From positions 128,280,536 through 128,344,535 of the forward strand of contig CM043699.1 of NCBI GenBank assembly GCA_023935145.1: a stretch of DNA of 64,000 bases. The letters run 5' to 3'. The position numbers and the translations under genes were made by a program. The DNA comes from Bretschneidera sinensis. Taxonomy: Eukaryota; Streptophyta; Magnoliopsida; Brassicales; Akaniaceae. The notes under the pieces were generated by a model, which was not told where the DNA came from, ran no database searches, and saw only the letters and a list, made by a program, of their open reading frames with translations. Shown piece after piece: positions 12,601-24,750 of this stretch. Each line of letters opens with the position of its first letter. Position 1 is the first letter of the stretch.

Positions 12601-13680
12601 GCAACTCCATAAACCAGCCTTAATTGCCCATGAATACGATTAGTTTTCCACACTACAAGGCCCCAACCATCATAAGCATCAGAGCTTAAGATTTGAAGAC
12701 ACTAGAACGCATCCTTTGAGCTCTATGAAACTCACGTTTCTCTCGCATATATGCACTTGAAATGAGAGAAACACAGACTGTAATGATGATTTACTCACAA
12801 TCAATCTGATACGCACCTCCAAGTTCTAATCAATAAACTCAAGATGATTTTTCTTTTTTCCTTTGAGATGGCTTGAGAAAACACTATTGCACCAAACTAT
12901 TAGGAGGTAAAATCAAACAAATGAGAGGCCGAGTTTGGTAATTGGTGCCAAATACAGTGCTGTCAAGAGACAACTCTATTGAATAGCATAAAACCAACTG
13001 ATAATGCAACTATAACTCCATAGCGTACATGTTAATGATACATATCTCGACTTTGCTTACTCACAGTATGCAGGGATACCCTATATTGATGGTCCTATAT
13101 TGAGGCAATTTTTATACCTCAATTCCTCAACATTGTCTCCTCAGCATATCACTCAACTTTAGGAATTTACAATATTCCCGAAGGGGCAAAGTTACAAACA
13201 TTATCATCCCTAGCAAACCAGCAAAATATAGCTTACTTCATTTGATCAAATAAAACACTGGTAATCTTTTCCACTTCACAATTAAAATGATATAAAAATG
13301 CTTAAAATCAAAAGCAAATAAACAACATTTGTACCTGCGAGTATGCCAAGCAGAAATAGTTGCTAAAATTGGTATATATCATATCCTCCGTACACTTCAA
13401 TTCATCCTGTTCTGATCTATTCATCAATCCCGCCACAAATCTGAGAGGGAAAAAACATCAATATATAAAATAAGATCACTTGGCTCAAGAGAATAAAAAA
13501 CCTCAAGCTAGGTTTTCAGCTGCGATAGTTCCATGCATGAAAGTTCCAAGAATCAGCCCTCTGAAATTTGTCCAAAAGCCGCAACTCGAGATCAATAGAT
13601 GAATGCCCCTTGCTTAGAACCCACTTCCGATGATACCAGGCCCCATAGGACTTAAAATTTCGCCTTAATGCACTCTCTAC
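9639..13680 (-). pseudogene. Broken Rab geranylgeranyltransferase alpha subunit gene
   Basis: Exons read on the minus strand: 13680-13520, 13440-13335, 12094-11303, about 11225-11036, 10797-10626 and 10027-9639. Protein prenyltransferase alpha repeats are visible (YGAWYHRKW, NFHAWNYR, a frameshifted NYSAWH, GWFYHLWLLDQ). Next come the plant-specific inserted domain (exon 12094-11303) and C-terminal leucine-rich repeats (LLWVQMLDLSHNEL, LSCLNLSYNKF, LKVLDISYNQI). The family is the alpha subunit of Rab GGTase, which with the beta subunit and REP attaches geranylgeranyl groups to Rab GTPases. Defects: the donor after HAWNYR reads CT instead of GT at 13519-13518; one extra T lies in the NYSAW codons near 13350; an in-frame TGA at 10701-10699 replaces an expected Arg codon; and no N-terminal exon was found upstream, where a copia element sits. 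Splice joints are otherwise in phase, so decay is fairly recent. Several changes are C-to-T type. Confidence 0.85.
12471..12535. repeat. Mixed TA/CA microsatellite
   Basis: Alternating purine-pyrimidine sequence (tgtatatgtacatatatacaaacatacacac, then cacacacacacgcatgcat). It lies in the largest intron of the RGTA relic. Confidence 0.75.
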
Positions 13681-13887
13681 CTACATGTATCAATTCAAAA
13701 AAGAAAAAAAAATTCTAAACTAGTTGTTATGCTAGTCATAATCTACCTACCAAATATTCTTGGTTGCACAGAAAACGAAAGAGAAACCCAAAACATGAAG
13801 AAAAATAACTAAGTCAAATAGTTACGCGACTCATTTCCTTTCAGTTTCCAAATTTTGAGAAAATTAATAGTACAGATTCTTTACCAT

Positions 13888-16395
13888 TGTTATTTATATG
13901 GCTATAGTTAGTTTAGTTCCATATTGATTTTGTATAATTTTGCTTTTTTTATTGGCTTATTTAAATAGGATAGCTCTCATAAATCACACTATTCAATACA
14001 ATTCTACTCTTTGTATTGTCTCACTTCCTTTCTTAAATTCAAAATGGTATCAGAGCCATAATGGTTTTCGGTATATTAAGAGTTGAGTATGCTCTGTGAT
14101 TGCCACTATTAGTGGATCCTTCACATCAGAAAAACTTCTAGTATATAATTTTCATACCTGTCAGGTCATCACTATAGTCAGAGTCTCATTCTCCATCGAT
14201 ATCATCTCCGCCGCAGCTCCTGTTTCAGACACGTTGCTGCCACATCAGCCCTAAAAGCCACGTTAGCGTCACGTCACCCATTGACCGCCACATCATCAGT
14301 TGACCGTCACGTCACTGGTTTCTTGGAGGTTCGTCTTCCTCTTTGCGCCTATGGCTGAATCGAACTTACCTCGGGTTATTACTACTGTTCTGGATGAATC
14401 TAATTATGTTGTGTGGGTTCAAGAAATTTATGGTTTCCTCTGTGGACGAAAATTGTGGCGTTACGTGATTGAAGATATCACTGAACCCAAGAAGAAGGAC
14501 GACGAAGATGCTGACAAATATGTTGACTGTCTAGAGGATTAAGATAGTAAAAATCACCAAATTCTCACATGGTTTCATGCCACTATTATCCTAGAAATCA
14601 AATTTCAATTTGGTACACTCCATACAGCTAAAGAAGTCTGGGATCTTCTCCAACACCGCTACACCAGGGCAGACATCTAAAATCGGTATCGTCTTCTTTC
14701 CACCCTTCATAGCATGCGCCAAAAACCTGGACAAACTATCAACAGTTTTCTATCTCAGATGATTGCCGTGTGGAACTCGTTAGCTCTTACTGAGCCAACT
14801 TAGGAATACACAAAAGACACTGATGTTCATGGAAAGTACCGAACTGAGACACGTATTATGCAATTCCTGATGGGCTTGAGAGAGGAATTTGAATCTGTAT
14901 GAACTTCAATCCTACGCCAGGGCGCGATACCTCCCCTAAACAACGTCCTTTCTGATCTACTCAATGAGGAAACATGTCTTGCCACATTACAAGGATCTCA
15001 TACAGATGTTGCCATTGCAGCACCCGTTGCTCTTGCCACACCAGCTGCCAAGTTAAATCCATACCAGAAGCCCCTATATTACAAGTATTGTCATTCAAAA
15101 GGGCATGAATTGCTCAAATGTCCTTCTCGCCTGTGTAAAGTCTGCAGAGAACCAGGTCACTATCTTGCAGACTGCCCTAAACTATCATCTAGAAATCAGT
15201 CAAATGGGAACCAATATCGCTTTCGAGGCTCATACAATCGGTTCTATTACAAGCCAAAGAATACTGCTGCTGTAGCCATTGATGCTATACCAACTTCTTC
15301 CAGCTCTCCACCCAATTGGAGTGGTTTCTGCACCGTTCTTACCGAGGCTCTAAATAAAACTGGTAACACTATAGCCATGTCAGCTACACCAGGTACATCC
15401 CGATGGTATTTTGATTCTGCCTGTTGCAATCACATGATTTCTGATGCCTCTATATTTTCCTCTAAAACTCGTGATGAGCATGCACCAACTATTCACACTA
15501 CTAATTGATCAAATCTGTTGGTCAGCCACACTGGATATGTTGACAGTTCTCATTTGTCTCTCCCTGACACATATTTGGTTCATAATCTTACGCTTAACCT
15601 TATATCTGTTGGACAACTATGTGATCTTGGACTTGATTTGCATTTTTCTTCTATTGGTTGTCGTGTGCAGGACCCTCAGACAGGAAAACTCCTTGGAACC
15701 GGCCGTAAAGTTAGACACCTCTTTGAGCTCACTCACCTCCAAGTCCCATCCTCACCATCACCAAACCAATCAGCCGTATCCATCCCAACACTCTTACCTG
15801 TGGAATTGTGGCACTCTTAGTTAGGTCACACTTCATCCAACCCTTTACGTTCTCTTATTTCTAGTGGTCAGTTAGGTTCATTTCAACATAAGTCTTTTCA
15901 TTATATTCATTGTCAACTTGCAAAACAATCAGCTTTGCCTTTTAATGAGAGTCAGTTTGTTTCATTTGCACCTTTTGATTTAGTACATTCTGACGTTTGG
16001 GGACATTCTCCTCATGCATCAACGGGTGGTACTTGCTATTTTGTTATATTTGTGGATGACTATTCTCGTTATACTTGGTTGTTTCTTATAAAAAGCAGAT
16101 CTGAACTCTTTCAAATATATTCTGATTTTTCTTCTATGGTTCAAACTCAATTCTCTCGAAATATCAAATTTTTTTGTTCAGATAATGCAATGGAATATAA
16201 AGACCGTGCTTTTCTAAACCTACTTCACAAAAATGGCACGCTCCCCCACCGCTCGTTCCCTGGAACCTCCCAACAAAATGGACGAGCTGAACGCAAACAT
16301 CGACATATTCTTGACACCGTTCATGCTCTACTCAGTTCGCCACCATGTCCTGAACGTTTCTAAGGTGATGCTGCCTTAACCACAGTGTATACAAT
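13888..16395 (+). mobile_element. 3'-truncated Ty1-copia retrotransposon
   Basis: A short 5' LTR (13888-14041, TGTTATTT...AAATTCA, about 154 bp) is followed after three bases by a clear PBS, TGGTATCAGAGC (14045-14056). Gag, protease and integrase remnants follow. The element stops abruptly near 16395 inside the integrase region; reverse transcriptase, RNase H and the 3' LTR are missing. It lies immediately upstream of the surviving RGTA exons, in what would be that gene's first intron. The left LTR boundary is inferred from TG..CA ends, and no TSD could be checked. Confidence 0.85.
14351..16395 (+). pseudogene. Copia gag-protease-integrase remnant
   Basis: A gag-like start (MAESNLPRVITTVLDESNY) is at 14351. 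A zinc knuckle CKVCREPGHYLADC lies near 15136, and the protease-type motif WYFDSACCNHM near 15402. An integrase core follows (VHSDVWG, FVDDYSRYTW, ending QNGRAERKHRHILDTVHALL) at about 15980-16360. Several in-frame stops interrupt it (for example after CLED at 14540, after HTTN near 15506 and after PERF at 16361). It is non-functional. The lineage is Ty1-copia because of the domain order and PBS. Confidence 0.85.
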
Positions 16396-16568
16396 AGATG
16401 CACTTGAACAATTTCTGGTTCGAATGAATAACAATTGCCACATCTCCTACATGGACAAACAATACTACCACAACCATAAGCTTTCTGATACGCAAATATA
16501 ATGAAGTTTGCAACACCATCCATATAGGTTTTACTCGACCTCGGTTTATCTATCCAACTTTTATCCAT
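16395..16568 (-). pseudogene. CACTA transposase-associated domain fragment
   Basis: The minus-strand frame beginning MDKSWIDKPRSSKTYMDGV and containing CPCRRCGNC matches the Transpos_assoc domain (PF13963) that precedes TNP2 transposase in plant CACTA (En/Spm) elements. Only about 58 residues remain. The fragment abuts the truncated end of the copia element, so one of the two was broken at this junction. No transposase catalytic domain was found nearby. Confidence 0.75.
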
Positions 16569-18171
16569 TTTAAGATGACGCCAATAGGCTTTCCTAAAAC
16601 AATGTTAAAAAACTTAGAGTTGAAATATTTTTGGCAAAGAAGGCATAATCACAAACTTAGATTTGATTGGTAAGTGGATGAACTGAAATTGATAACAACA
16701 AATTGAGTTAAAACTATATTTAATATTATATACAAAGTATCCCAATAAAAAAACAAACTATTCATGTAACTACATTACTTGAACACATTATTAGTTCTCT
16801 TTTAAGGAATAAGAAAACTATTCATTGTATATTTAATATTATATACAAAGTATCTCAATAAAAAAGGAAACTATTCCCAATAAATAATTCTTTTAAAAAA
16901 AACATTATTTATTTTCCATAACATTACAATATACTAGTAACATGTATGAAACATGCAGAGTATACACACACAAAGAGGCAGATGGCAATGCAGAGAGATA
17001 GATTTTATTTTGGGTGGTTCGTTTTTCACGAGCGATATTTTTTTTTCCAAAGAATTTAACAAGAAAACAAATTTATCTACTATAAAAATAAACCCGTTTT
17101 TCTTTTTCTTTTGAAGTCATTGACTTCATTTCACATTAATGGAACAAATGTGAAATCACATAATTTGGATGTCAAAAATTTGTTTTATGTTTCGAAAATC
17201 AGGAAACTGTTTCCAAAGAATACTATTAAACACGTAAGTGTATCCACTCTTATGGCATTAGGCACGCCTATAACCTTCATGCAGCCATCGACAAAAAAAC
17301 TTATTATAAATATATTGCCAGGAAACCTAAATAAAACTTCTTTTAAAATCAACTAAAAAGTTTTATTGACTTTCATGCTTATCTCAGAAAAATTGAGCTG
17401 CCAGTTTTATTGATATATAACTTTGCACAATTTTTCCAGAAAGTTCAAATGACAATAATGTACTCAAATATCAGCAACCAACATTGTAGCATATAATGAA
17501 TTTAAAAAAGAATACTCTAAAAGAGACCCAAAAGCTTCTCCTAGATTGAAACACGCCTTTATCAAAATAACATGCAGACATATATCAAAAAATTTATCAG
17601 ATGAATATGCAAGCCCAGAAAACAGAATAACTTATGAAGCATTTAACATGGGCATTTGTCATTGAAATGGATGAAAAGAAATTGCCATGCATGCACTTCC
17701 TCTCCGTATAGTTTTGTTCATTTAGGTTGTGAATAATGAAGTACATTGTCAAACACTCAGTATTGGTGAAAATAACTAGAGAAATAGCACAAACAGTCAA
17801 TTTCTTAATCAGACGCTGAAGAGCTTTTCATATGTATGTATCTGCATTCATATGCATGCATGTATTATTATAAATGATAAAATTGGAGTAGATATTAATG
17901 AGAAGTGATCTACTTTGTCAACAAAATGTTTCAGGGGCAGGTCCTTATTGGTTGCAAGTTGTGAAGTGAAAGGAACAAAAAATTTCAGGGATGAGATGTG
18001 AATGCTACTCAGGTTGCTGACTGATCTAGATATATGTCTATTTTTTGTTTGTTTAATTTGTTTTCTAGCTACCACTTTAGTCCTGGTTAAAGAGTGCAAA
18101 CCTTTGAAGAAAGAAACAACTGGGAAAAAAAATCACAAAATCGAATTGGAACAGTGGTGGGCATAGTTCTA
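16569..18171. other. AT-rich non-coding DNA
   Basis: No gene is recognised. A near-duplicate pair 'tatttaatattatatacaaagtatc.caataaaaaa' occurs at about 16718 and 16829. A weak 81-residue frame at 17111-17356 has no recognisable domain. Confidence 0.45.
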
Positions 18172-18346
18172 GCATTAATCAGTTACCACATAGAAAGACA
18201 AAACAAATGTGCAAGCATATTAATTAACAATTTTTTTTTTGCGTTTTTCCTGTCTAGGTTAAAACACCACATTAACTCAAGGTTATTGCATAAATCAGTT
18301 ACCACATAGAAAGCCAAAACAAATATGCAAGGCTTGTTAATTTATG
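18172..18346. repeat. Direct repeat pair, ~52 bp
   Basis: The phrase 'atcagttaccacatagaaag' followed by '(a/c)caaaacaaat(g/a)tgcaag' occurs at about 18177 and again at 18293, both followed by a 'gttaatt' or 'attaatta' run. The copies are 116 bp apart. Origin unknown. Confidence 0.7.
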
Positions 18347-18857
18347 GGCATTATTCTTTTTCTTCTTCCAAAAATATTTTTTTCACTTTGCTTTTGTTGG
18401 AAACTACTATCAAATCTACTATATCTCTAAAAAGCAAACACTAGTAAGAACACTTAAAAATTTAAAAAATTATATGCTAAACAAATCAAAAGTTCATTGT
18501 TACAGTTCAAACCATGAGGTACATTCTACTTAGAAAACCAACAAAAGAAATACATTTAAATGTGTATAAATAGGGAGTTAACACTTGAGAGGTACATAAG
18601 AATTTACCAAAAAATTGAGGAGGAAATAGTGGTGGCTGATGGTGGACTCTAGCTTCTTTCACACCAACAATGAGAAAAGTAGAACTAAATTTTCCAAGAG
18701 AGAGAGAGGGAAGCAAGAGAGTGAAACCGAGAGAGAATAGAGGAGGGGGAGGAAATTGGAGAGAGAGATCGGTTTTCTGGAAGCTTTTTAGGGAGAACGG
18801 CGCGGGCAGCAGAGAAATTTTGAGGGAAAATTCTGGCACTATGTAATATATAGTGGA

Positions 18858-19060
18858 AATTACCGGCGCTTAAAAGCGTTGGAATATGCCCATTCCCATA
18901 TTTTGGCGCTTTTAAACGCCAGTATATGTAGATTACCAAATCCCGGCGCTTTTCGAGCATATACCGGCGAAAGTGCCGTTATATGTTCTTTGTATAAACA
19001 AGCGCCGGAGGTAGTTATATTGCGGTGGTTTTGGGAAGCGCCGGCATATATCAATTCTAT
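18858..19060. repeat. Cluster of GGCGC-type mini-hairpins
   Basis: About five short units carry GGCGCTTTTAAACGCC-like inverted motifs followed by 'atatg' (near 18864, 18903, 18945, 18966, 19003 and 19038). They form a GC-rich island in AT-rich DNA. Such repeated hairpins are seen inside non-autonomous CACTA elements, which would fit the CACTA fragment at 16395-16568, but I could not find CACTA-type terminal repeats. Confidence 0.6.
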
Positions 19061-22000
19061 TGTAATGCAAACTATAAAGGTGTTTTTTTTTATAATTTTC
19101 CTAAAAAAAGAAACAATATAACACACGCATCGCTTGTGTTGTAGGGTTAATCAGTGCATGTTCGATTGTTCTATAGTTGAAATTTATATATTTGGATCCT
19201 TTGTAGTTTAATTTGTCTGTAGTTTAATGCAGTTTATGGTATGATTAATAGTTACATCATTAAAAAATTAAATCTGAAGGTGAGATTAAAACACATAAAA
19301 ATTTTGGCCCAAATATCCGTCTACCACCTTAGCAAAATAAGAGTAGTTTTATAAAATCAAATTTATATTTTTGAAATTAAAAAAAAAAGGGAAAACAATC
19401 GCCGAAAACCGACAACAATTAAGGACACGTCGGCGCATGAGCCACGTAAAGGTGGTTTTTGATGGCGGCTAGTAACTGGAAAAGCGGAGTTTTATTGCTG
19501 GTGCAAAATCCGGTCTAGTTGTACCATTATTTTTCAGTAATGGTCACCATAAACGGTCGCCAAAGCTTTTGGCAACACATGAGGTGAGATGGTTTGATGG
19601 ATGGCGATGTCTTCGGATCCCATTTCGTAGATCTCTGTGAGAGTTTTTAACGGTATTAGAAGTATATTTTTCCGACCTAAGTTTCGATATCACAAAAAAT
19701 AAAAAACTCCTAGAATAAATTTTTAAAAATATTTGATTTCTTGTGTTTACCAAATTACTGTTGTCTTTGTTAAGAGATTTTGAACTCTTTTAAGCTATTT
19801 CGGTCGGTCTATATTTCGGTCGTCTATTTTAGACTGCACCAAAATTTATTGGACCAAGATCAAGTGCAAAGCTGCAAACAGATGGGTTTGCCCTTGAGAC
19901 CTGACGGCTTGGAGGCACATGTGCATATCACACGTGCATTTTAGACGGCAATTAACAGAAAGACTCAAAGATCACATCGTTCTAGATTTGGAACTGGTTT
20001 TAATTGTTCAAATTATAAAATAAGGACCACTTAAAAACTTTTGTAAGACTATGGGTCCTTTCTAATTAAAGCTGCATCTTTCTTGAATTTATGGAATTGA
20101 AGGTACATGGAAATTTTGCGCTTTATCTCTCTCAAGTTATATCTGCTTAAGTTGTGTAAATCTGAACATAAATTTCGTGGATACTTTTTCATCCAAACCA
20201 AAACTGCATTAGGTTTTGCAAGGAGCCTAATTTTTTCTATGCTATTTGACTTTTTTTCTTTTGTTTTTTTAATGTTGAAAATATTAATGTTTGTAAGAGG
20301 ATAGGCAAAAAATCAATCTCATGTCCAAAAAGATAAAAAAAAAATAAGATAAAATTATTTACATATTTTGGATTTAAAATTCCTTAAAGTTTTGAACTAA
20401 AGTGACCCAAAAACTTACACTACTACACTATACAAAAGAATTTTTTTACAAAATTGAAAGGATCTCTTACATCTGTTTATGAAGTTGGTATCCATCTTTA
20501 TATATCAAATACGTATGTAAAATCTCATTTGTTTCTAACAATAAAAGATCAAACACACAAGTATTAGAGGTGGAGGGACGCTCCCTCACACCACAAATGT
20601 CAATGTGTGTTATTGTCAATCAAAATGTGTCACACGAGCAAAACTTTTTTATTTATTTATTTATTTATTACTTATTCTTCGAAAAATGCACATAAGTGGT
20701 ATATAAGTTTGGGGTCCTCCAATTTTTATTCCACAATTACATATGTTTTGCAGCAGGATGGAGAGATGTTATTGAAGTAAAGAAATGCCAGTCAAGATGC
20801 TGCAGTTCTTCCATGTTGTTGAGATATATCCTCGGATTGTTTGAACTATCTGCTAATTTGATTTGATCATTTTCAAAATATATTTCTTCTTTCTATTTTC
20901 TATGGATGATTCTTGTGTTTGAAGATTTTGAACAAATCAATATTTTTTTTACATTGATAAAGAAATAAATCGAATCCGAGTTTTTTTTTTATATGAAAAA
21001 CTCAAAAGTAATTATTAAATTAAAAAGATTTAAATCTCATGTTTTCTATTTATGTAGGAGAAAAAAAAATTACTGGGCAATTTGGTGGTTAATCAAAGCA
21101 TTGATGGTAAAGGTAAATTAGTGGAAAATAAAATTACTTTTTCGATGAGGGTGTACTCACAGCCAACCTTAAGCATAAGGTTTAATTTGAGTGAACTTAA
21201 AAATGTCCAAGCCTCTCAAAATAGAATTTAATTAGAATATGTTAACAAGGGTATAAAAATTCAAATCCTGTTTTTATATATTTGGACCATATAAACAATT
21301 GCTAAATGTTATTTTGTAAATAACATATGTTGGTTTGGTCAATAATTCTCTTCTTATTAAGGCTGAGAGAGTTTCAATGGTCATAAAGGGTTAGTTTATA
21401 ATCTCGAAGTAGTGGACAGGTTGTTTACAATCTAAAAATAGTGGAAAACAACTATTTGTAATTTCAAAATAATTTTATCTCAAAGGGTAAAAAAAATCAA
21501 ATCTAAAACACACTTAATAAAACATAAATGTTAACCTCACAAATTTTAATGTAAAACAAAGGGTTCGAAACATTAAAAAACCTTACGATTCAAAACACAG
21601 ACTCAAATGCAAGACAAGTCTAAAATAGAAAACTCGCAATAAAACTGAATAATAAGACAAAAAGATTTATTAAAACAAAATTTTCTAATCTCTGCCAACC
21701 ACCGCCCTTTTTAATTAAATTATAGCAGTATACTAGTGGGTATGGTTTGGTTGGAGGCTTGAGCATTTAAGAGGGCAATGGTCGGAAAGTTTGTTGCATT
21801 AAGGTCGCCCAAAATTTTGACCCGCAATTTTCAAGTGTTCCTTTCCTTGTACTATATGATAATATGATACCTATATGTTTGGAGAAGAAAGATGGCTTAT
21901 TTGAAGAGGAAGCAATTAAGGAATTCATTTTTCATATTTGTCACCGGTTACCATCTTAATTAATTTCTTCACTTATTCAAATATCCAAAAGTGCCATTGT

Positions 22001-24380
22001 ATGCACCTTTTAAACACAGAAATACCCTAATACGTCCTTCCGTACAGTTGTTGTCACTTGTTGCTTTGGTGGTCCACATTTATCTCTTTATTTTTAAGAG
22101 TGATTCTTGTTCGGCACCTTGTTAAAATTTAATCGTGAGTTTAAAAAATTTTTATTAATAATTATAGAAAACTTTATTAAGTAACTTTTATATCATGTAA
22201 GTTTTATTTAACGGTTTTTACACTATGTATCATATGTGATTTGATAAATTTTGATTTAAAAAAATAAAACTTCTTATTCAAAGTCAATTCAAAACTAATA
22301 TTATACGAAATAAACTGTACAAAAAGTGACACTTATCCAACAACGATAAAATATTTAAAGAGGATTGGTACGAAATTATTATCTAAGATTTAATTATATC
22401 ATTGACTCTGTTTAGTCAACCAAACTAAATAGTTGTAATTGAGATTTTGAGTTATGTAATTCTTTTATTGTCACCAAGAATACTTTTGTTGCTCAATTAA
22501 GTTGAATATATCTATATTTGCAATTAAGTCTAAGTGCAAAAGAAGAAGAAAAGTAACACTAATCCAAGGCAAAAGGGGATTAATTTGATTTATTATCATC
22601 TGTGCATAACAGTGTATATGGCACCATAGCAGAAGCACAAGGACAAATTGAGGAGAAGGGCACCACTGTTGGGAGTTGACTCAAGTTGAATAGAGGGATT
22701 TGTAATTTATCGTGATTATTTTAATGATTTAGTGTATGTAGTTAAATTTTATTTATTGTTTTTTAAATGTTAATTCAATATTAAAAAATTAAAAATGTAT
22801 TTATATTGTGTAAATAATGAAAAAAAATCTTATGAAATTTTTTTTGTTACGTCAATAAAATAAGGGTATTTTTGAAAAATAATATTTTTTCGATAGCTTT
22901 TGTAGTTTCATTTGATAACTTTTGGTGAGAGCAATCCATCAACATTTATGGTGCATTGTTTCGGCTCACAATTGTCTTGTTATAACAACAAAAAAAAAAA
23001 ATTGGATGTAAAAAAATTAATTCAATAATATTGTAAATTTATCAAATTATCTTTCTAGTCATGTAATTTTTAATTTTTCAAATATTGATTTATCATTTTC
23101 TCTTTAAAAGAAAAGGAGATGGGAGGTGGGGAAGCCCATTCTTTGCTGGCTATAGTAAGTTCTAGTTTGGTGGACGAAGCAATGAAAATTGAAACCAAAT
23201 TAAATACATTTAAATGCATCTTATGGTGTCTAGCATTGAACAATTAAAGCTTAATTGGATTGAATTTAATCCAAAATTTAAGTCAGCAAGCAACTTAGTA
23301 ACAATTTATTGAAGTTTTTAATGAGATATTGATCATTCTACGCTGTTCATTTCTTGTATTATATAAGAGGCAATTTTCACCATTAAATAAAAAAAAAAAT
23401 TGACCATCTTTTTTATTTGACGATGAAAAATGATTTTAATCCAAAAAAAAATTATAACCAAAATTTAAATAAAAAATTTTCCAACTCAATATCTCTCTTG
23501 TATATCGTAGGGTGCAAATAAAATCTTTGGAACATTGCACACGTCTTTGCACGTATGTGATACTTATAGTCAATTACTTATAGTCAATTTATGTAACTAT
23601 TGATATGAGAAAAGGTAAAAATTCCTTACCCTTCGTTCCTTTGTATATCTTCATCATCATATCTAAATCATCGATAAAGAAAATGAGTGACAAATTTTAA
23701 AATTTGGGACAAGAGGATCAAGATTATAAAAGAATAAAGAGAAGATATTTTTGCCTTTTTTTTTTTAACTTTTAACAGTCATATGAGTTGATTGTTGTAC
23801 GTATGCACTGTTTAACATTTGAAATGACCATTGAAAACACATACAAAACAAATCTTATTTAATCGATTTTGAAACAAAAAAGATATTAAAACAGAATCCA
23901 AAATGCAAGTAGATTTGTTGATAATTTCTCGAATTTTTCCAATAGGCGACATCTATTTATATTATGCGGCCCTCTAAACAATATAAGCAATGTTGTACAT
24001 ACCCACATTCAATCATTGAAAAATTGTGTAATAACTTTTAGAAAACAATAATTAGTAATTTATGTGTTTTATGAATTTTATTTAATGAATTCACTATAAC
24101 AAATGAATTTTTTTTTAATAAGTGAGTATTGAAATTAATAATCTACTTTGATGATGGAAACAACTATCATTACCCATATACATAAAATAACACATTGCGT
24201 GCATTCACAACTAGGGCTAGCAAAGTCGAAATTAGATGGTCGGAAGTAGGGCAAATGTATAACTCCCAATTTCACAAAATCCCGCTCCTTTCTCAGTTGG
24301 TAAATTCAGTATCGCTACCTTCACCACGTCGGGCTAACAATTAAAAGTTCGTTGGGGTAGTTGCATCCTCCCAATCTCTC
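19061..24380. other. Long gene-poor intergenic region
   Basis: About 5.3 kb of very AT-rich DNA with only short frames. Notable bits are a TTTA microsatellite at about 20648-20675 and many A/T homopolymers. I see no conserved protein, tRNA-like sequence or complete mobile element. Confidence 0.5.
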
Positions 24381-24472
24381 TTTCTCTCCCTCTCTGTTCA
24401 CAGATCACACCCTTTAAATCCTCACATACTTCTCCAATTTTGCAACCCACTTCTCTCTCTCTCTCTAAATTT
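24381..24472 (+). promoter_or_regulatory. CT-rich core promoter/leader tract of the KCS gene
   Basis: Polypyrimidine blocks (tctctctttctctccctctctg and ctctctctctctct) lie 280-370 bp before the ATG at 24751. TC-rich initiator or leader tracts of this kind are common in plant genes. A TTTAAAT motif lies at about 24413. No transcript data support a start site. Confidence 0.4.
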
Positions 24473-24750
24473 ACACACTTCTCCCCCTATTTCCTTGCAA
24501 AACTATAGCAGTTCAATTTGTTCCCCTCGTGTTTTTGCAAACTAGAGCTTCCTTTTTGTTCGTTTCAAGTTCTGTTGTTATTTTTGTTAATTTTCTTTTT
24601 TCATATCCAATTCTCATAACCCAACTTGTTAAAACCTCCATCAAATTCCTTTTCTTTCTTTAATTTATAATTCTGGGCTTTCTTCATTTCATTTTAATTT
24701 CTCACCAAAAATCCAATATATAGTTTAAAGCAGGTTCTGATACAAGATTA

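Noticed and set aside
17111..17356. Possible 81-residue protein
   Set aside because: AT-rich, low-complexity composition, no domain, no splice or promoter context.
18507..18960. Proline/serine-rich minus-strand frames
   Set aside because: They are translations of a GA-rich purine tract and the hairpin cluster, with no conserved motif.
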